Source: CBDFMG01 sp965221205 [NCBI: bacterium]
GTDB taxonomy: Bacteria; SM23-31
Direction of reading: 5' to 3'
Assembly: GCA_965221205.1 (NCBI GenBank)
Contig: OZ244870.1
Location: 1,302,001 to 1,366,000 of the forward strand
Length of the DNA: 64,000 nt
The position numbers were made by a program, and so were the translations under genes. Below, in pieces: positions 1-8,800 of this stretch (position 1 is its first letter; every line of letters starts with the position of its first letter). The notes under the pieces are model-generated. The model was not told the origin of the DNA, searched no databases, and worked only from the letters and a program-made list of their open reading frames with translations.

Positions 1-67
1 ATTGAGAACGAGCTGATTCATACTCACTGATGACAGCCTTGAGTTGTTCCTTAAACGTGTCGGTCAT
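1..67 (-). CDS. Partial unknown protein, N-terminus only (runs off left edge)
   Basis: A minus-strand reading frame starts at ATG 67-65 and is open to the window edge, giving about 22 residues (begins MTDTFKEQLK). AAAGGA lies about 8 nt upstream of the ATG and serves as a ribosome binding site. It is acidic and helical-looking; no function can be assigned from so little. A good promoter, half of it inside the neighbouring insertion sequence, points into it. Confidence 0.5.
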   Translation of the reverse strand, partial: MTDTFKEQLKAVISEYESARSQ

Positions 68-152
68 GGATTTGTCCTTTCATTACGTTCTTACAGGTTG
101 TATTGCCTTGTATTGCCATAAAAAATACTCCCAGGATGCATATGGTATCTCT

Positions 153-181
153 ACTATAAATAAAGTGTACTGCTTAGTCAA
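153..181 (-). promoter_or_regulatory. Hybrid promoter at the IS481 end
   Basis: On the minus strand TTGACT (181-176) and TATAGT (158-153) are separated by exactly 17 bp. The -35 box lies in the terminal inverted repeat of the IS481-type element (166-187) and the -10 box lies in the flanking DNA, so the insertion itself appears to have created the promoter. It reads toward the partial gene at 67-1. Confidence 0.5.
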
Positions 182-1187
182 GGTGTTTACAGTCCAGGCT
201 GATTTTTTATGCAAGAGATAGAGTTCAGCCGGTACTTTACCGTTTGTTTTTTTCTTTGCTGCGTTCTTTGATAATTGTATATTTTCAAGTATTTCAGTAA
301 GTCATCGTTGAGTTGATCGATTGTTTGGTAGATTCGAGTCCTGTGATCTGGTAGAATTCTTCGAGTATGGTCTGATTCAGCCGCTCGCATGCTCCATTGG
401 TCTACGGATGCCGCACCTTCATAAGCCGGTGTTTGATGTCCAGTTCGGAAAGCAACCGCTCAAAGCTGTGGTTTTTGGAAGGATGACGTGTTGTGAACTC
501 AAGACCGTTATCGGTGAGCACAGTCTCTAATGGAATATTCTGAGAGTGATTAAACACATGCATCATAAAGTCACAGGCAGAGAGCGCTGATTTATCGGTA
601 TAAAGCTTTGCCCAACCATACGAAGAGTAGGTATCGATTGCAGTTACCTGGAATATGCGACCAACGCCTTTGAGTGTACCGACGTAGAAAACGTCCATAC
701 CGACGAGTTGTGAGTGGTCGTGTTTTTGCTGTATCCCGTGCACGTTCAAGATCGGTTGCAGTCTTGACCAGTCCATGCTTGATCCTGATATATTCCAGAC
801 GGAGTTTACGGGTATTTATCCTGTGTCTCCTCAGTACGTTATAGATTGCTGAAGAGCCTGCGGCTGCGCCAAGACGTTTCATCTCATTTGCACTACGTAC
901 CTGACCGTACGAGGGGAAAGCAAGTATCTGCATTTCAATGTCCAATGGCGTCTGGTTCGGCTGTGCCGGAGAACGACGAACGATAGTGTGAAGCCCATCC
1001 GGACCGTACTGCTTGTATCTGTTGAGCCATGTATAAAACCACGTTCGCGAACGGTTAAACCGCCGGCATAATAAAGTCACGCTGATACGATGATTTAGAT
1101 AATACTTGATTATGTGCAGTCTGTCACTGTACATGTGAGTGTCGCTTGTCATCGGCACCTCCGTATGTTTTGACACGAAACAGTACA
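166..1187 (-). mobile_element. IS481-family insertion sequence, degenerate
   Basis: The transposase reading frame is bounded by imperfect terminal inverted repeats. Left (166-187) begins TGTACTGCTTAGTC; right (complement of 1187-1166) begins TGTACTGTTTCGTG. The first seven bases are identical and most of the next five agree. Family assignment rests on the transposase: an N-terminal helix-turn-helix followed by a DDE integrase core. No convincing target-site duplication was identified. The copy is inactive because its transposase is broken. Confidence 0.7.
187..1152 (-). pseudogene. IS481-family transposase, broken by frameshifts and a stop
   Basis: The start is taken as ATG 1152, preceded by GGAGGT; the frame is open further upstream but lies outside the IS end. 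Residues 1-90 form a helix-turn-helix region (CRRFNRSRTWFYTWLNRY). The integrase core follows with LVGMDVFYVG and VLTDNGLEF, the DDE aspartates. Three lesions are visible: a frameshift at an A-run near 723-727, an in-frame TAG at about 400 where related proteins read HPWTNG, and a second frameshift near 310-340 after CERLNQTILEEFY. The C-terminus (YNYQRT, VKYRL) is then readable to 187. It cannot make a full-length transposase. Confidence 0.85.
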
Positions 1188-1886
1188 AAAGTGCCGACAA
1201 TTATGCAAGCGATTCTCAAGGGATAGGCTCGCCTGTCCCTTGTTGCTTACATATACCTATTATCGAAAAGTGTCAACACGTAGATAAAGTAATTCAATTA
1301 ATTGATTGAAATTGAGCAATCTCTGAAAAAGTTTCTCGATAGCGCTTATTATATTAAATCAATTTGTGCTTTTTCGAAGGTAATCTTTAAAAAAGGCAGA
1401 ATTTGTTGGACTATCTGACTATTCTATTTGACTACATAATAATTCTGAATTTATTTCAGAATCTATATGTTTTCAGGTCATTGCGGGGAATCTCGAATAA
1501 TCGTGGTCGCAACCTCCAAATAACACAGTACTTCATTGTAACATGCGAAAATCATGGCAGCAATAAGCTCTCTTCAGCAACCGTCATCGGCTCAGAATGT
1601 AACACAGTCGCGAAACAGCTTAGCGCAAAAAGCTTTGAGCGGCACAAACCGACTATCCGGTCAGCCGTTCGGTTCGGTCGATGAAGCGCGGCGGAATCTC
1701 CTTGCTGACCGGCTTTCCTGTTCCCAGACGCAGGAATTCAGCCGGTTGATTGTCCGGCGGCAATCGGACGCATCCAACACACAAACGCTCATTGCATCAT
1801 CACCGTCAATCCGCAGGCCCGCAAATCAACTTAATGCAAACCGGTTGTCATCACGCAACACCATCAACACATGGCAGACAGCGAAC
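1188..1886. other. Spacer between two IS481 ends, no supported gene
   Basis: This stretch contains a hairpin just outside the IS end (1217-1242) and, from about 1550, a more GC-rich segment with an open frame (1554-1892) that has no recognisable domain, no ribosome binding site and overlapping alternatives. I read it as degraded DNA left by insertion and deletion, not as a gene. Confidence 0.5.
1217..1242. other. 11-bp stem hairpin beside the IS481 end
   Basis: CAAGGGATAGG (1217-1227) pairs with CCTGTCCCTTG (1232-1242) with one G-T wobble and the tetraloop CTCG. No T-run follows on either strand, so it is not a standard terminator. It lies 30 bp outside the right IS repeat. Confidence 0.55.
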
Positions 1887-1963
1887 CGGTAAAGTACCGG
1901 CTGAACTCTATCTCATACATGAAAAATCAGCCTGAACCGTAAATATATTGACAATGCAGTACA
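1887..1963 (+). mobile_element. 3' remnant of a second IS481 copy, inverted
   Basis: Positions 1887-1942 match the reverse complement of 187-242 at most bases. They encode the same transposase C-terminus (VKYRLNSIS, then KNQP) ending with TAA. The terminal repeat follows: the complement of 1963-1948 reads TGTACTGCATTGTCAA, 14 of 16 identical to the left end of the first element. Only the last 80 bp or so of this copy survives, in the opposite orientation. Confidence 0.7.
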
Positions 1964-1992
1964 TATAAATATTTAGATTTACATCCGAAATT

Positions 1993-2552
1993 GTGCCTAT
2001 TATTACAATTTTTCCGAAGCGCAGAGGATTTTTCGATGAACATTTCGAAAATTATAATAATAGAATCAAGAGAAGCTTTCCCTTTTATGATATAGAAGGA
2101 TAAATGAAAGTATTAAAGAGTACTGTACTAGAGGTGGCTTAAATGCTGATGTCTCTAGTTTTGGTGGGATTCTAAGGATTTCAGGACCAGAGATTTTAGA
2201 TTGGTATAATTACTACCCTGCAAAAATGCAGGTTAGTTATAATAATATGGCTATAAAATATTTACATGTTGGTGCTAGTGAAGATTTAGTTACAGTGGAT
2301 GATACTGAGACTTACTCTGATAGTCTAGGAGTTGGCTCGTTTCGTACTGACTTACAAGGGTACATAGAACAGGAGCCTACTCATGATAATCACGTTGTAA
2401 GACTATTAGATTTAAATGAAGCTGTATCTGATATAGGAGATGCTGATGCATTAGATACAGGTGTTGTATCATATGAAAATAGATATATACGGATATTTCC
2501 CGTATCAAACCTTCTGAAAGAGAATAAATTTAAGTTTGTGCTGAAAATATGA
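1993..2552 (+). pseudogene. Unknown protein, frameshifted remnant
   Basis: A frame from GTG 1993 reads PKRRGFFDEHFENYNN and SFPFYDIEG, then stops at 2101. The next frame continues without a gap of sense (INESIKEYCTRGG, then ILRISGPEILDWYNYYP) and runs through ATG 2226 to the stop at 2552. A one-base indel at about 2095-2102 therefore splits a protein of about 186 residues. It is acidic, has no signal peptide or membrane segment, and I do not recognise its family. It begins immediately after the IS481 remnant and lacks a ribosome binding site, so its 5' end was probably removed by that event. Confidence 0.45.
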
Positions 2553-2893
2553 GGCTTATTTGTAAGATGAAATAAACATGGTTAGAATGTATTGGGAATA
2601 ACAATATAAATGGTAAGGTATGCATCGTGTAATTACAAGTATTTTCTAATTCACGGATAGTACGATTTGCAAACCTTTAAAGTAGATTTAAATTGTGGTA
2701 TTTAAAAGAAAATTGTTGGTTTTACTGGACTTGAATCCTCAATCCACAAATTTCAAGATAGAAGTTGTGATACTGTAAGTCATCACAGATCGTAAGTTAT
2801 AAAGGTTGTTAAATATTTTGGCACTCCGGAGGAATCAAATCATATCTTTTGACTAGTCCAGGTTCACTTTGAAGAAAAGAAATAGAAATTCAT
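2553..2893. other. Intergenic, nothing recognised
   Basis: AT-rich sequence between the remnant gene and the 3' end of the large nuclease-like gene, with stops in all frames. I see no clear terminator hairpin. Confidence 0.5.
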
Positions 2894-5800
2894 TTAATTA
2901 AGATTGTTTTCATTCCAACTTAATCGAAGATTGTTATAGCGACCTGGATCGCGTTCAAATAGCTGATCAACAATTCTTTGAGCTTTTTTGTTTTGTTGAT
3001 CAATCTTTTCAAGTAACCTTACGGATTTGCATACATTAATGTTCAACTCTTTTGGGAAAGTCAAAAGTAATGTAAAACAATTTAAGAATTCCATTTCCCC
3101 AAATTTCTTGAAAATATATTCAAGAATATCATCATTTTCGTATGCCGGCCACCAATACATTTCTGATTTATTTTCCTCGGTTAAGGGTTCAGGATAAAAT
3201 TCTTTCTCTATTGCCAAGCACTTCTTAAAAAGATTTAGCGATTTTTCACTTTCGATATCCAATTTGAAATTATGAAGGATTGCTATATATATAAGATGAA
3301 ATAAATTTTCGTTATAATCTTTTGAAAGACAATCTAAATATTTAAGTGATATTGCAAAGAGTCGTTTATTTTCATCACTGTCAGATTTTATTTCTTTGAT
3401 TATCTCATAAAATTGCCACGCAAAAGGTTTTCTTTTTTCAGGATCAAGTTTATTAATAACATCCAGAATTAATTTTTTGAATCTTCTCTCATTATAGTGA
3501 CTCGATGCAAGATCATTAAAAAGTCCAGGGAAAGAAAACCTCAATTTATCAAAATCGGTTTTTCGAAATTCAGCATAATAAATGAATAAAAATGCCGCTT
3601 TAGAAATTGCATCCGGTGTCAGGTTCGATAATGTGCTAAGCAATTTCCATGAATCTGATTCATTTAATTCTCTCATATTAGAAAATATGTTTATAACATT
3701 TTCCATCATCGCATTTTGAACATTATCTGATTCTTTTGCCAGATAATCTAAAAGATTGAATGCCAAACTCTCCACCTGTTTTGCCATCGCCAAAGCTACA
3801 GAAGGATTATCATTGAAAAATAAAATATCCCGTTTATCAGGTAAAACCGACAGCCGCAATTTTGCCAGTTGAGATAAAGGGAAACAAACCATATATTTAA
3901 TATACAAGTTTTTGTCTTTTGTTAATCGTTCAACATGATCTAATATATTAGGAATGTATTTTCGACCCTTGGGTACCGAACAATGCATTAAAACCCAACA
4001 ACACCACCCTCTAACAGATTGGATCCCAATGGTTTTTTCACCTTTTAATATCTTATTATGTTCATTGTCTTGATATGGCGATTCTTCTGGATCATTCCCG
4101 GTTAAAAAAGGATTTGGATCTTTAACAAAGATATTGATAATGTTTAACGCATCATTAATGAGATCAATTTTAGCCAATAATTCACCAAACATTACAAACT
4201 CTTGTCTGCAGTGAGAGCAGGGAAATTTTTTTAATATTAGATTTAAATCGTTGTGTAAATGGTTCAAAATCGGAATAACCATCTCTTTATGGATTTTTTT
4301 TATTAGTAATGTATCATTATCATCAATGTCATTTGAATTAAAATCAGAAAGGCAGTACGATATAAAATATTGTTCTTGTTTCGTTAATGAGTCTTTATAG
4401 GCTATATTATTCCAAATGGTCAAAGTTTTTTCAAAATCTTTGCGCATGAAACTCGAAAATATTTTTACATCTTCATTAGTGTCTATTGTATCAGTTTTGT
4501 TCTTAAAAGAATCGGATGATAAATATGCTTTAAATAATTTGTATGCAAAATCAAAATCAGAAGTCATGTAACTATTAATTGTCTCAAATAATCTAATAAA
4601 TATCCTATCTTTATTTAAATACTCCGGTATATTTATCCAATCTTCAATTGCTTTTTTTGCTTTCGCACTATTATCATTATTATTTAGTGCTACTTCAGTC
4701 ACGATATCCTCAACAAAAACATTTAATGGCATTGTATTTTTTTGCAATGTTGTTTTACATAATTTCCATTTTTTCTCAATCGGAAAATCCTTATCATCTC
4801 TCATCGATTGAAATATCAAATCTGATTTGTGTGGGATTCCCTTTTTTGATTCGATGAATTCGTGAAGTATTGTAAACGCTTCGTCAGAAATGTGCTTATT
4901 CTTATCTGAAAAACGTTTTAATATGATTGGAAGTATTGCTCTGTTAAGGAAGTCCGGTTTTTCACTAGATATTTTTTGATCATAAATAATACAATTTTCC
5001 TTTATAAATTTCCATCCTTCAGCTTTATGCTTATCGTAATAAGTTTTTAATCCTGTTGATAAAATTCCAGTTACAAATCTTTTGTCTGATACCCTGTAGT
5101 TTCTTCCAAAGAATGCAGTGGCACCCCCAAACAAATCGTATCCTCGAAACTTTAAATCTTTGTCAATTTGTTGATAGAGTTTTTCATGCTGCTCTGAAAG
5201 AGCTTCAACAAGTTCCGCAAAATTATTTTGCACATTTTTTTCAAACCAATCAGACACGATATCAAAAAAACTGTCAAAATCCGAATGTGAATCGTCCGTA
5301 TTATCTTCTATCAAATTGAAATTACCATTGAAATTACCCAGTATATATTCAGTGATTTCCAATTTCAATTTTTTATCAGCTTTACCATGCACTTTTTGCA
5401 TAACAGCACAAATATTTCTTACTTCCCATCTATCGTCACTGGTATCTTTAATGTATAAATCCTGACCATCTTTATTCTCCAATAACTCTTTTGCTAATAA
5501 AAATATTTCCTCTAACAAATCATCATCATGATTCAATATTTCGTCTATTGTTTTTACTACTTCAATAACAATAAAATTATCACGATAAAACCTTTTTAAG
5601 CTTGACCATTTCTCTTGCGAAAATTTTAAAATGTAACGTCGATTCTTTTGAGTTTGAAGATTCGCACGAAAAATATCAAATAGACTTCTGGAAAAAGGCG
5701 CCGTTTGTATTTGCCAAATATCGCTCCATTTACGAAGGTCATCTATTTTTTTGTTTTTTAGCTTCCCAAGGATATAAAACAACAAATCTGGTTGTGCAGA

Positions 5801-6532
5801 TATTGCCGGTAATTGGCTTGAAGCCCAAACAGGTGACATGTTATTTTTTAATGCATCTGAAATATTATCAAACTGTTCTTCAATCTTACATCTTTCTTTG
5901 TCAAAATATCCGCTACTTTTTTTCGCTTCTTTCTTTATTTCTTCTATTTCAACTATTATTTCATCTTTAGAAAATTCAATTCCCTTTTTTGACTTGTCAA
6001 ATTGATTTACAAACAAAGAATCCACCTTAGATTTCAGTTCTTTTTTTGGTAACCATATACCTAGTAATTCGCTAAACAATGATTGAACAATTTTTCTGTT
6101 AGTTTCTTCTTCAATAACCCAAAATTCCACTTTATCAAGTATATCGATTGATTCCTGAGAGAAACCCTGGTTACGAAATACAGAAACAAAACGATCTTCC
6201 CAATATTTGAATTTTTCAATATCTCTTTTTAATCGATCACTAAGCTTAGGACATACTATTAATATTTCATCCTCTGTATTTATAGATTTTTTTGAAATTA
6301 TATTGTGCAATATTTTTTTTAAATTATAATAGGTAATATTTCTATTCCAAGCCTTGGATTCGCAGATAATTTTCTTACCATTCTTAAAAACTAAATCAAA
6401 ATCCTCCCCTTCCGATGATTCTAAATGTATATATGAAAAATGAGGATCTTTCAAATACTGCAAAAATAATGACAAAGCTGCCCAACTTTGGGCAGATATA
6501 CCTGTAAAATTAGATTGTCCTGATTTACTCAT
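2894..6532 (-). CDS. Large PD-(D/E)xK-like protein with long helical body (candidate defence effector)
   Basis: 1212 residues. Residues 11-62 look like a restriction-endonuclease-fold domain: GISAQSWAALSLFLQYL, then EDFDLVF with D46 and CESKAW with E58-x-K60, a PD-(D/E)xK pattern. The rest is charged and alpha-helical; around residues 840-960 short repeated helices (VRGWCCWVLMH, YIKYMVCFPLSQLA) resemble HEAT-type repeats. There is no Walker A motif, so it is not a STAND/AAA ATPase. It starts inside the stop region of the upstream nuclease gene (8-bp overlap), implying translational coupling. The architecture of a nuclease domain plus a solenoid, next to a Cap4-like nuclease in an IS-littered region, suggests phage defence; this is inference. 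I cannot name a described family. Confidence 0.8.
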   Translation of the reverse strand: MSKSGQSNFTGISAQSWAALSLFLQYLKDPHFSYIHLESSEGEDFDLVFKNGKKIICESKAWNRNITYYNLKKILHNIISKKSINTEDEILIVCPKLSDRLKRDIEKFKYWEDRFVSVFRNQGFSQESIDILDKVEFWVIEEETNRKIVQSLFSELLGIWLPKKELKSKVDSLFVNQFDKSKKGIEFSKDEIIVEIEEIKKEAKKSSGYFDKERCKIEEQFDNISDALKNNMSPVWASSQLPAISAQPDLLFYILGKLKNKKIDDLRKWSDIWQIQTAPFSRSLFDIFRANLQTQKNRRYILKFSQEKWSSLKRFYRDNFIVIEVVKTIDEILNHDDDLLEEIFLLAKELLENKDGQDLYIKDTSDDRWEVRNICAVMQKVHGKADKKLKLEITEYILGNFNGNFNLIEDNTDDSHSDFDSFFDIVSDWFEKNVQNNFAELVEALSEQHEKLYQQIDKDLKFRGYDLFGGATAFFGRNYRVSDKRFVTGILSTGLKTYYDKHKAEGWKFIKENCIIYDQKISSEKPDFLNRAILPIILKRFSDKNKHISDEAFTILHEFIESKKGIPHKSDLIFQSMRDDKDFPIEKKWKLCKTTLQKNTMPLNVFVEDIVTEVALNNNDNSAKAKKAIEDWINIPEYLNKDRIFIRLFETINSYMTSDFDFAYKLFKAYLSSDSFKNKTDTIDTNEDVKIFSSFMRKDFEKTLTIWNNIAYKDSLTKQEQYFISYCLSDFNSNDIDDNDTLLIKKIHKEMVIPILNHLHNDLNLILKKFPCSHCRQEFVMFGELLAKIDLINDALNIINIFVKDPNPFLTGNDPEESPYQDNEHNKILKGEKTIGIQSVRGWCCWVLMHCSVPKGRKYIPNILDHVERLTKDKNLYIKYMVCFPLSQLAKLRLSVLPDKRDILFFNDNPSVALAMAKQVESLAFNLLDYLAKESDNVQNAMMENVINIFSNMRELNESDSWKLLSTLSNLTPDAISKAAFLFIYYAEFRKTDFDKLRFSFPGLFNDLASSHYNERRFKKLILDVINKLDPEKRKPFAWQFYEIIKEIKSDSDENKRLFAISLKYLDCLSKDYNENLFHLIYIAILHNFKLDIESEKSLNLFKKCLAIEKEFYPEPLTEENKSEMYWWPAYENDDILEYIFKKFGEMEFLNCFTLLLTFPKELNINVCKSVRLLEKIDQQNKKAQRIVDQLFERDPGRYNNLRLSWNENNLN

Positions 6533-7319
6533 GATTATTCTTTTCTGGTGATGCTGATTTGTTAATAGTATTTTTAATAAAATCGTCCACCATTTTCAAA
6601 GTCTCTTCAATTCTAATAGTTTTATTTAATTGTATGTTGAATTGTATACTATCTTTTATTGGATAACCTAATTCATTTAAAATCTTATCAATCTCAATTT
6701 TTAAATTCTTATTGTTTATAGTTCTTTCCTTTTCTTCATTTTTTGTTGAGCATTCTTCAATACGTATTTTAAACTTTTCAATAAAAGTATCCACTAACGT
6801 TGTTGAAACTTGTCTTTTGTATATATCTGCTTCTTGTGCAAGGTGATCTTCTAATATTTTTCTTGATAGTTTGTCTAAGAAAGTCTTAATTGCTTCTAAA
6901 GGATGGATTTCATAAGAAATATCAAGATTTCTACAATCAATACCTTTGCATGCAGCATTTACATATTTTTCCGTTTGTTTGTTATATTTTTTGACAGACC
7001 GATCTCCTTTAAGTTTAAGAAAAAGGTGAGCTATACTTCTCTGAAGGGGTGATGGGAATATAAAAACCAGTTTCTTATTTCTTGATTTTTTAATAAACTC
7101 TTGAAAATGTTTATTTATCTCTTCTGCCGTTATTTCTGGTGAACTTTTCACTTGATATTGTGTAATACGATTATTACTATATAATTCAAAATCAAATTTT
7201 CCATTTTCCACAATTATATCATTAAACGTATCCAAATTATCGCAATATTCTTTTAGTAAGAAATACATAGTGCAATAATCTTGATATTGGAATCCTCTTT
7301 TTGCAGCAACACCATTCAT
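6525..7319 (-). CDS. Cap4/DUF4297-like dsDNA nuclease domain protein
   Basis: 264 residues, soluble. The N-terminus carries the signature of the DUF4297 (Cap4 dsDNA endonuclease) fold: GFQYQDYCTMYFLLKEY at 9-25, a conserved E38, D43 in KFDFEL, and Q56-V-K58 in QYQVKSS, the D...QxK form of PD-(D/E)xK. In known proteins this domain cuts double-stranded DNA, often inside multi-domain anti-phage effectors such as CBASS Cap4. Here it stands nearly alone, followed by a helical C-terminus (about 160-264) with a coiled-coil-like stretch rich in K, E and N. There is no SAVED or ATPase domain. Its end overlaps the start of the 1212-residue gene by 8 bp. The nuclease call is fairly secure; the system assignment is inference. 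Confidence 0.8.
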   Translation of the reverse strand: MNGVAAKRGFQYQDYCTMYFLLKEYCDNLDTFNDIIVENGKFDFELYSNNRITQYQVKSSPEITAEEINKHFQEFIKKSRNKKLVFIFPSPLQRSIAHLFLKLKGDRSVKKYNKQTEKYVNAACKGIDCRNLDISYEIHPLEAIKTFLDKLSRKILEDHLAQEADIYKRQVSTTLVDTFIEKFKIRIEECSTKNEEKERTINNKNLKIEIDKILNELGYPIKDSIQFNIQLNKTIRIEETLKMVDDFIKNTINKSASPEKNNHE

Positions 7320-7352
7320 ACGTTATCTTCAATCTGAGTAATATCTGTAAGG

Positions 7353-7689
7353 TTAAATTAAATCCCATTCTTTTTCTAATCTTGCACTATCATCTAAAAC
7401 AAGACTTTTTACTATATTTCCACCCCTTCCAGGGACAACAAGCCACCCCTTTTCTATAGCATTCAGAGTCCTCTCACTCAGATGCGGTCTCATTTCGGAA
7501 TACATCACAGTATTATTAAACCTGTATTTGAACAAAATCAGAATCGATGTATTCTCTCCAACGTTTTATTAAACGCTGTTTATATTCTATCTTCATTTTC
7601 TTTTTCTCTATACCCAATTTAATTATATAACCTGCCACACCCCCACTTCCGAACAATGCTATTCCGAATATTAAATAAATTTCATTCAC
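7353..7689 (-). pseudogene. Small single-pass membrane protein, split by a frameshift
   Basis: From GTG 7689 a 57-residue frame reads one membrane helix (IYLIFGIALFGSGGVAGYII), then a basic coil (KKKMKIEYKQRLIKRWREYIDSD), and stops at 7516. The overlapping frame continues as FKYRFNNTVMYSEMRPHLSERT, PGRGGN and LEKEWDLI to 7353. Together they make a protein of about 110 residues that resembles small orphan proteins ending in 'YS-x-RPHL ... GGRGG ... LEKEWGLI' that I recall from bacterial genomes (recall, not a search). The break lies near 7527-7533 (GATTTTGTTC). It is on the same strand, 33 bp upstream of the Cap4-like nuclease gene, so it could be co-transcribed. Either a real lesion or a sequencing error is possible. 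Confidence 0.5.
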
Positions 7690-8334
7690 AGGTATTTTTC
7701 CTCTTTTCCTCGAAAGTTAATTTCATTCAAAAGTGTACTATATTAACCGACATTTCCCATATCAAAATTATGATCGGAGTTTACTGACTTATCTATTAAT
7801 GATTAAGAAAATATACCCATTACACAGTTTACACAGTATGTAATCAAGGAGTATTGCACGGCAGCCTATCGTGGATTCATTCAGAAAGCCCTCGGAACAC
7901 CGCTATTCTGCCAATTTACAGATATTGCAGCCCAGCCGGACGATATCGTACGCATCACCGGTCTTCAGATTCCATTAATTTACGTCGAACTTGCCCGCAA
8001 TCGGCCGATGCGCGCGAATCTTTTCGAATAATCGTAATCGCTGATTGACCATGACCTCCGCCAGCTGAAAGGCGACATACCGATCTATGGCGAACCATCT
8101 TCGCGCCAATCTTGATCAGTTTCACCAGGAAGCTGCACAGAGACCGGTGAAGGATGTGCCTGGAAGGACCAACCGCCGAAAAAAGTTCCCAGGATTATAT
8201 GCCAACACGAAAAGCAGGAACCGTGCCTGATTGGCGGGACGCAACCGCGAACACGACAACATGCGGGATGCGTCACCTGTAAGCCTGTAATACAGGAAAA
8301 AAACAGCACAATCGCTTAAAAATAAAAAATATTA
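7690..8334. other. No supported gene; GC-richer degraded DNA
   Basis: Short open frames at 7854-8048 (+) and 8085-8309 (-) lack ribosome binding sites and recognisable motifs. The segment 7850-8310 is noticeably richer in G and C than its flanks and may be the residue of a foreign gene, but I could not reconstruct one. Confidence 0.45.
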
Positions 8335-8525
8335 CTTGACATACAGTAAATTTGTTATAATTTATCTCACATCTGAACAAAAGAACTTCACATTGTTCAC
8401 GGTCATTGGTTATCAAGAAAATATTACTTGACATACAGCTTGACATACAGTAAATTTGCTATAATTTATCTCACATCTGAACAGAAGAACTTCACATTTT
8501 TCACGGACATTGGTTATCAAGAAAA
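8335..8525. repeat. Two 87-bp direct repeats carrying promoter-like boxes
   Basis: 8335-8421 and 8439-8525 are the same sequence with 4 mismatches, offset by 104 bp. The linker repeats the first bases again (ATTACTTGACATACAG), so the TTGACATACAG box occurs three times. Each full unit holds TTGACA and, 14 bp on, TATAAT (first copy TTGTTATAATTT, second TTGCTATAATTT). The spacing is shorter than the usual 17. The array lies 370-570 bp upstream of the giant T9SS protein gene. Confidence 0.85.
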
Positions 8526-8531
8526 AAATAG

Positions 8532-8560
8532 TTGACAATGTGTTTCAAAGGCGTTACATT
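8532..8560 (+). promoter_or_regulatory. Sigma70-type promoter upstream of the giant T9SS gene
   Basis: TTGACA (8532-8537) and TACATT (8555-8560) are spaced by 17 bp, immediately after the second 87-bp repeat. It would give a 5' leader of about 340 nt before the ATG at 8911. Confidence 0.5.
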
Positions 8561-8800
8561 AACTCTGTTTTTTATGTGCGTCAGCAACCGGCTCTATCTG
8601 TAATACCGAATGTACCATTAGTCCACGTTTAATATAGAGGTAAAGACGGCTGGCAGCATACTCTCTTTTGGCAGTGTTACAGCAGCTCAAAATTCAGTAA
8701 CAACGCCGCACTGGTTACTGAGAAATACCGAGGGAACTACTACACAGGTAGCTTTTGTGGACATCAAAGCGGCTCAATTTTTGCAGGATAAGTACCATGA

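Noticed and set aside
1554-1892. 112-residue plus-strand frame between the IS481 ends
   Set aside because: Ser/Gln/Arg-rich with no domain; it ends inside the IS remnant, so it is probably a chance frame in debris.
2894-6532. The large nuclease-like protein as an Avs/STAND-type ATPase
   Set aside because: No Walker A (GxxxxGK[ST]) or Walker B pattern was found; GGATAFFGRNY is not a P-loop.
8085-8309. 74-residue Cys-rich minus-strand frame
   Set aside because: No ribosome binding site, no motif, and it lies in GC-rich degraded DNA.
8335-8525. The 87-bp repeats as a CRISPR array
   Set aside because: Only two long units without variable spacers of regular length, and no cas genes in the window.
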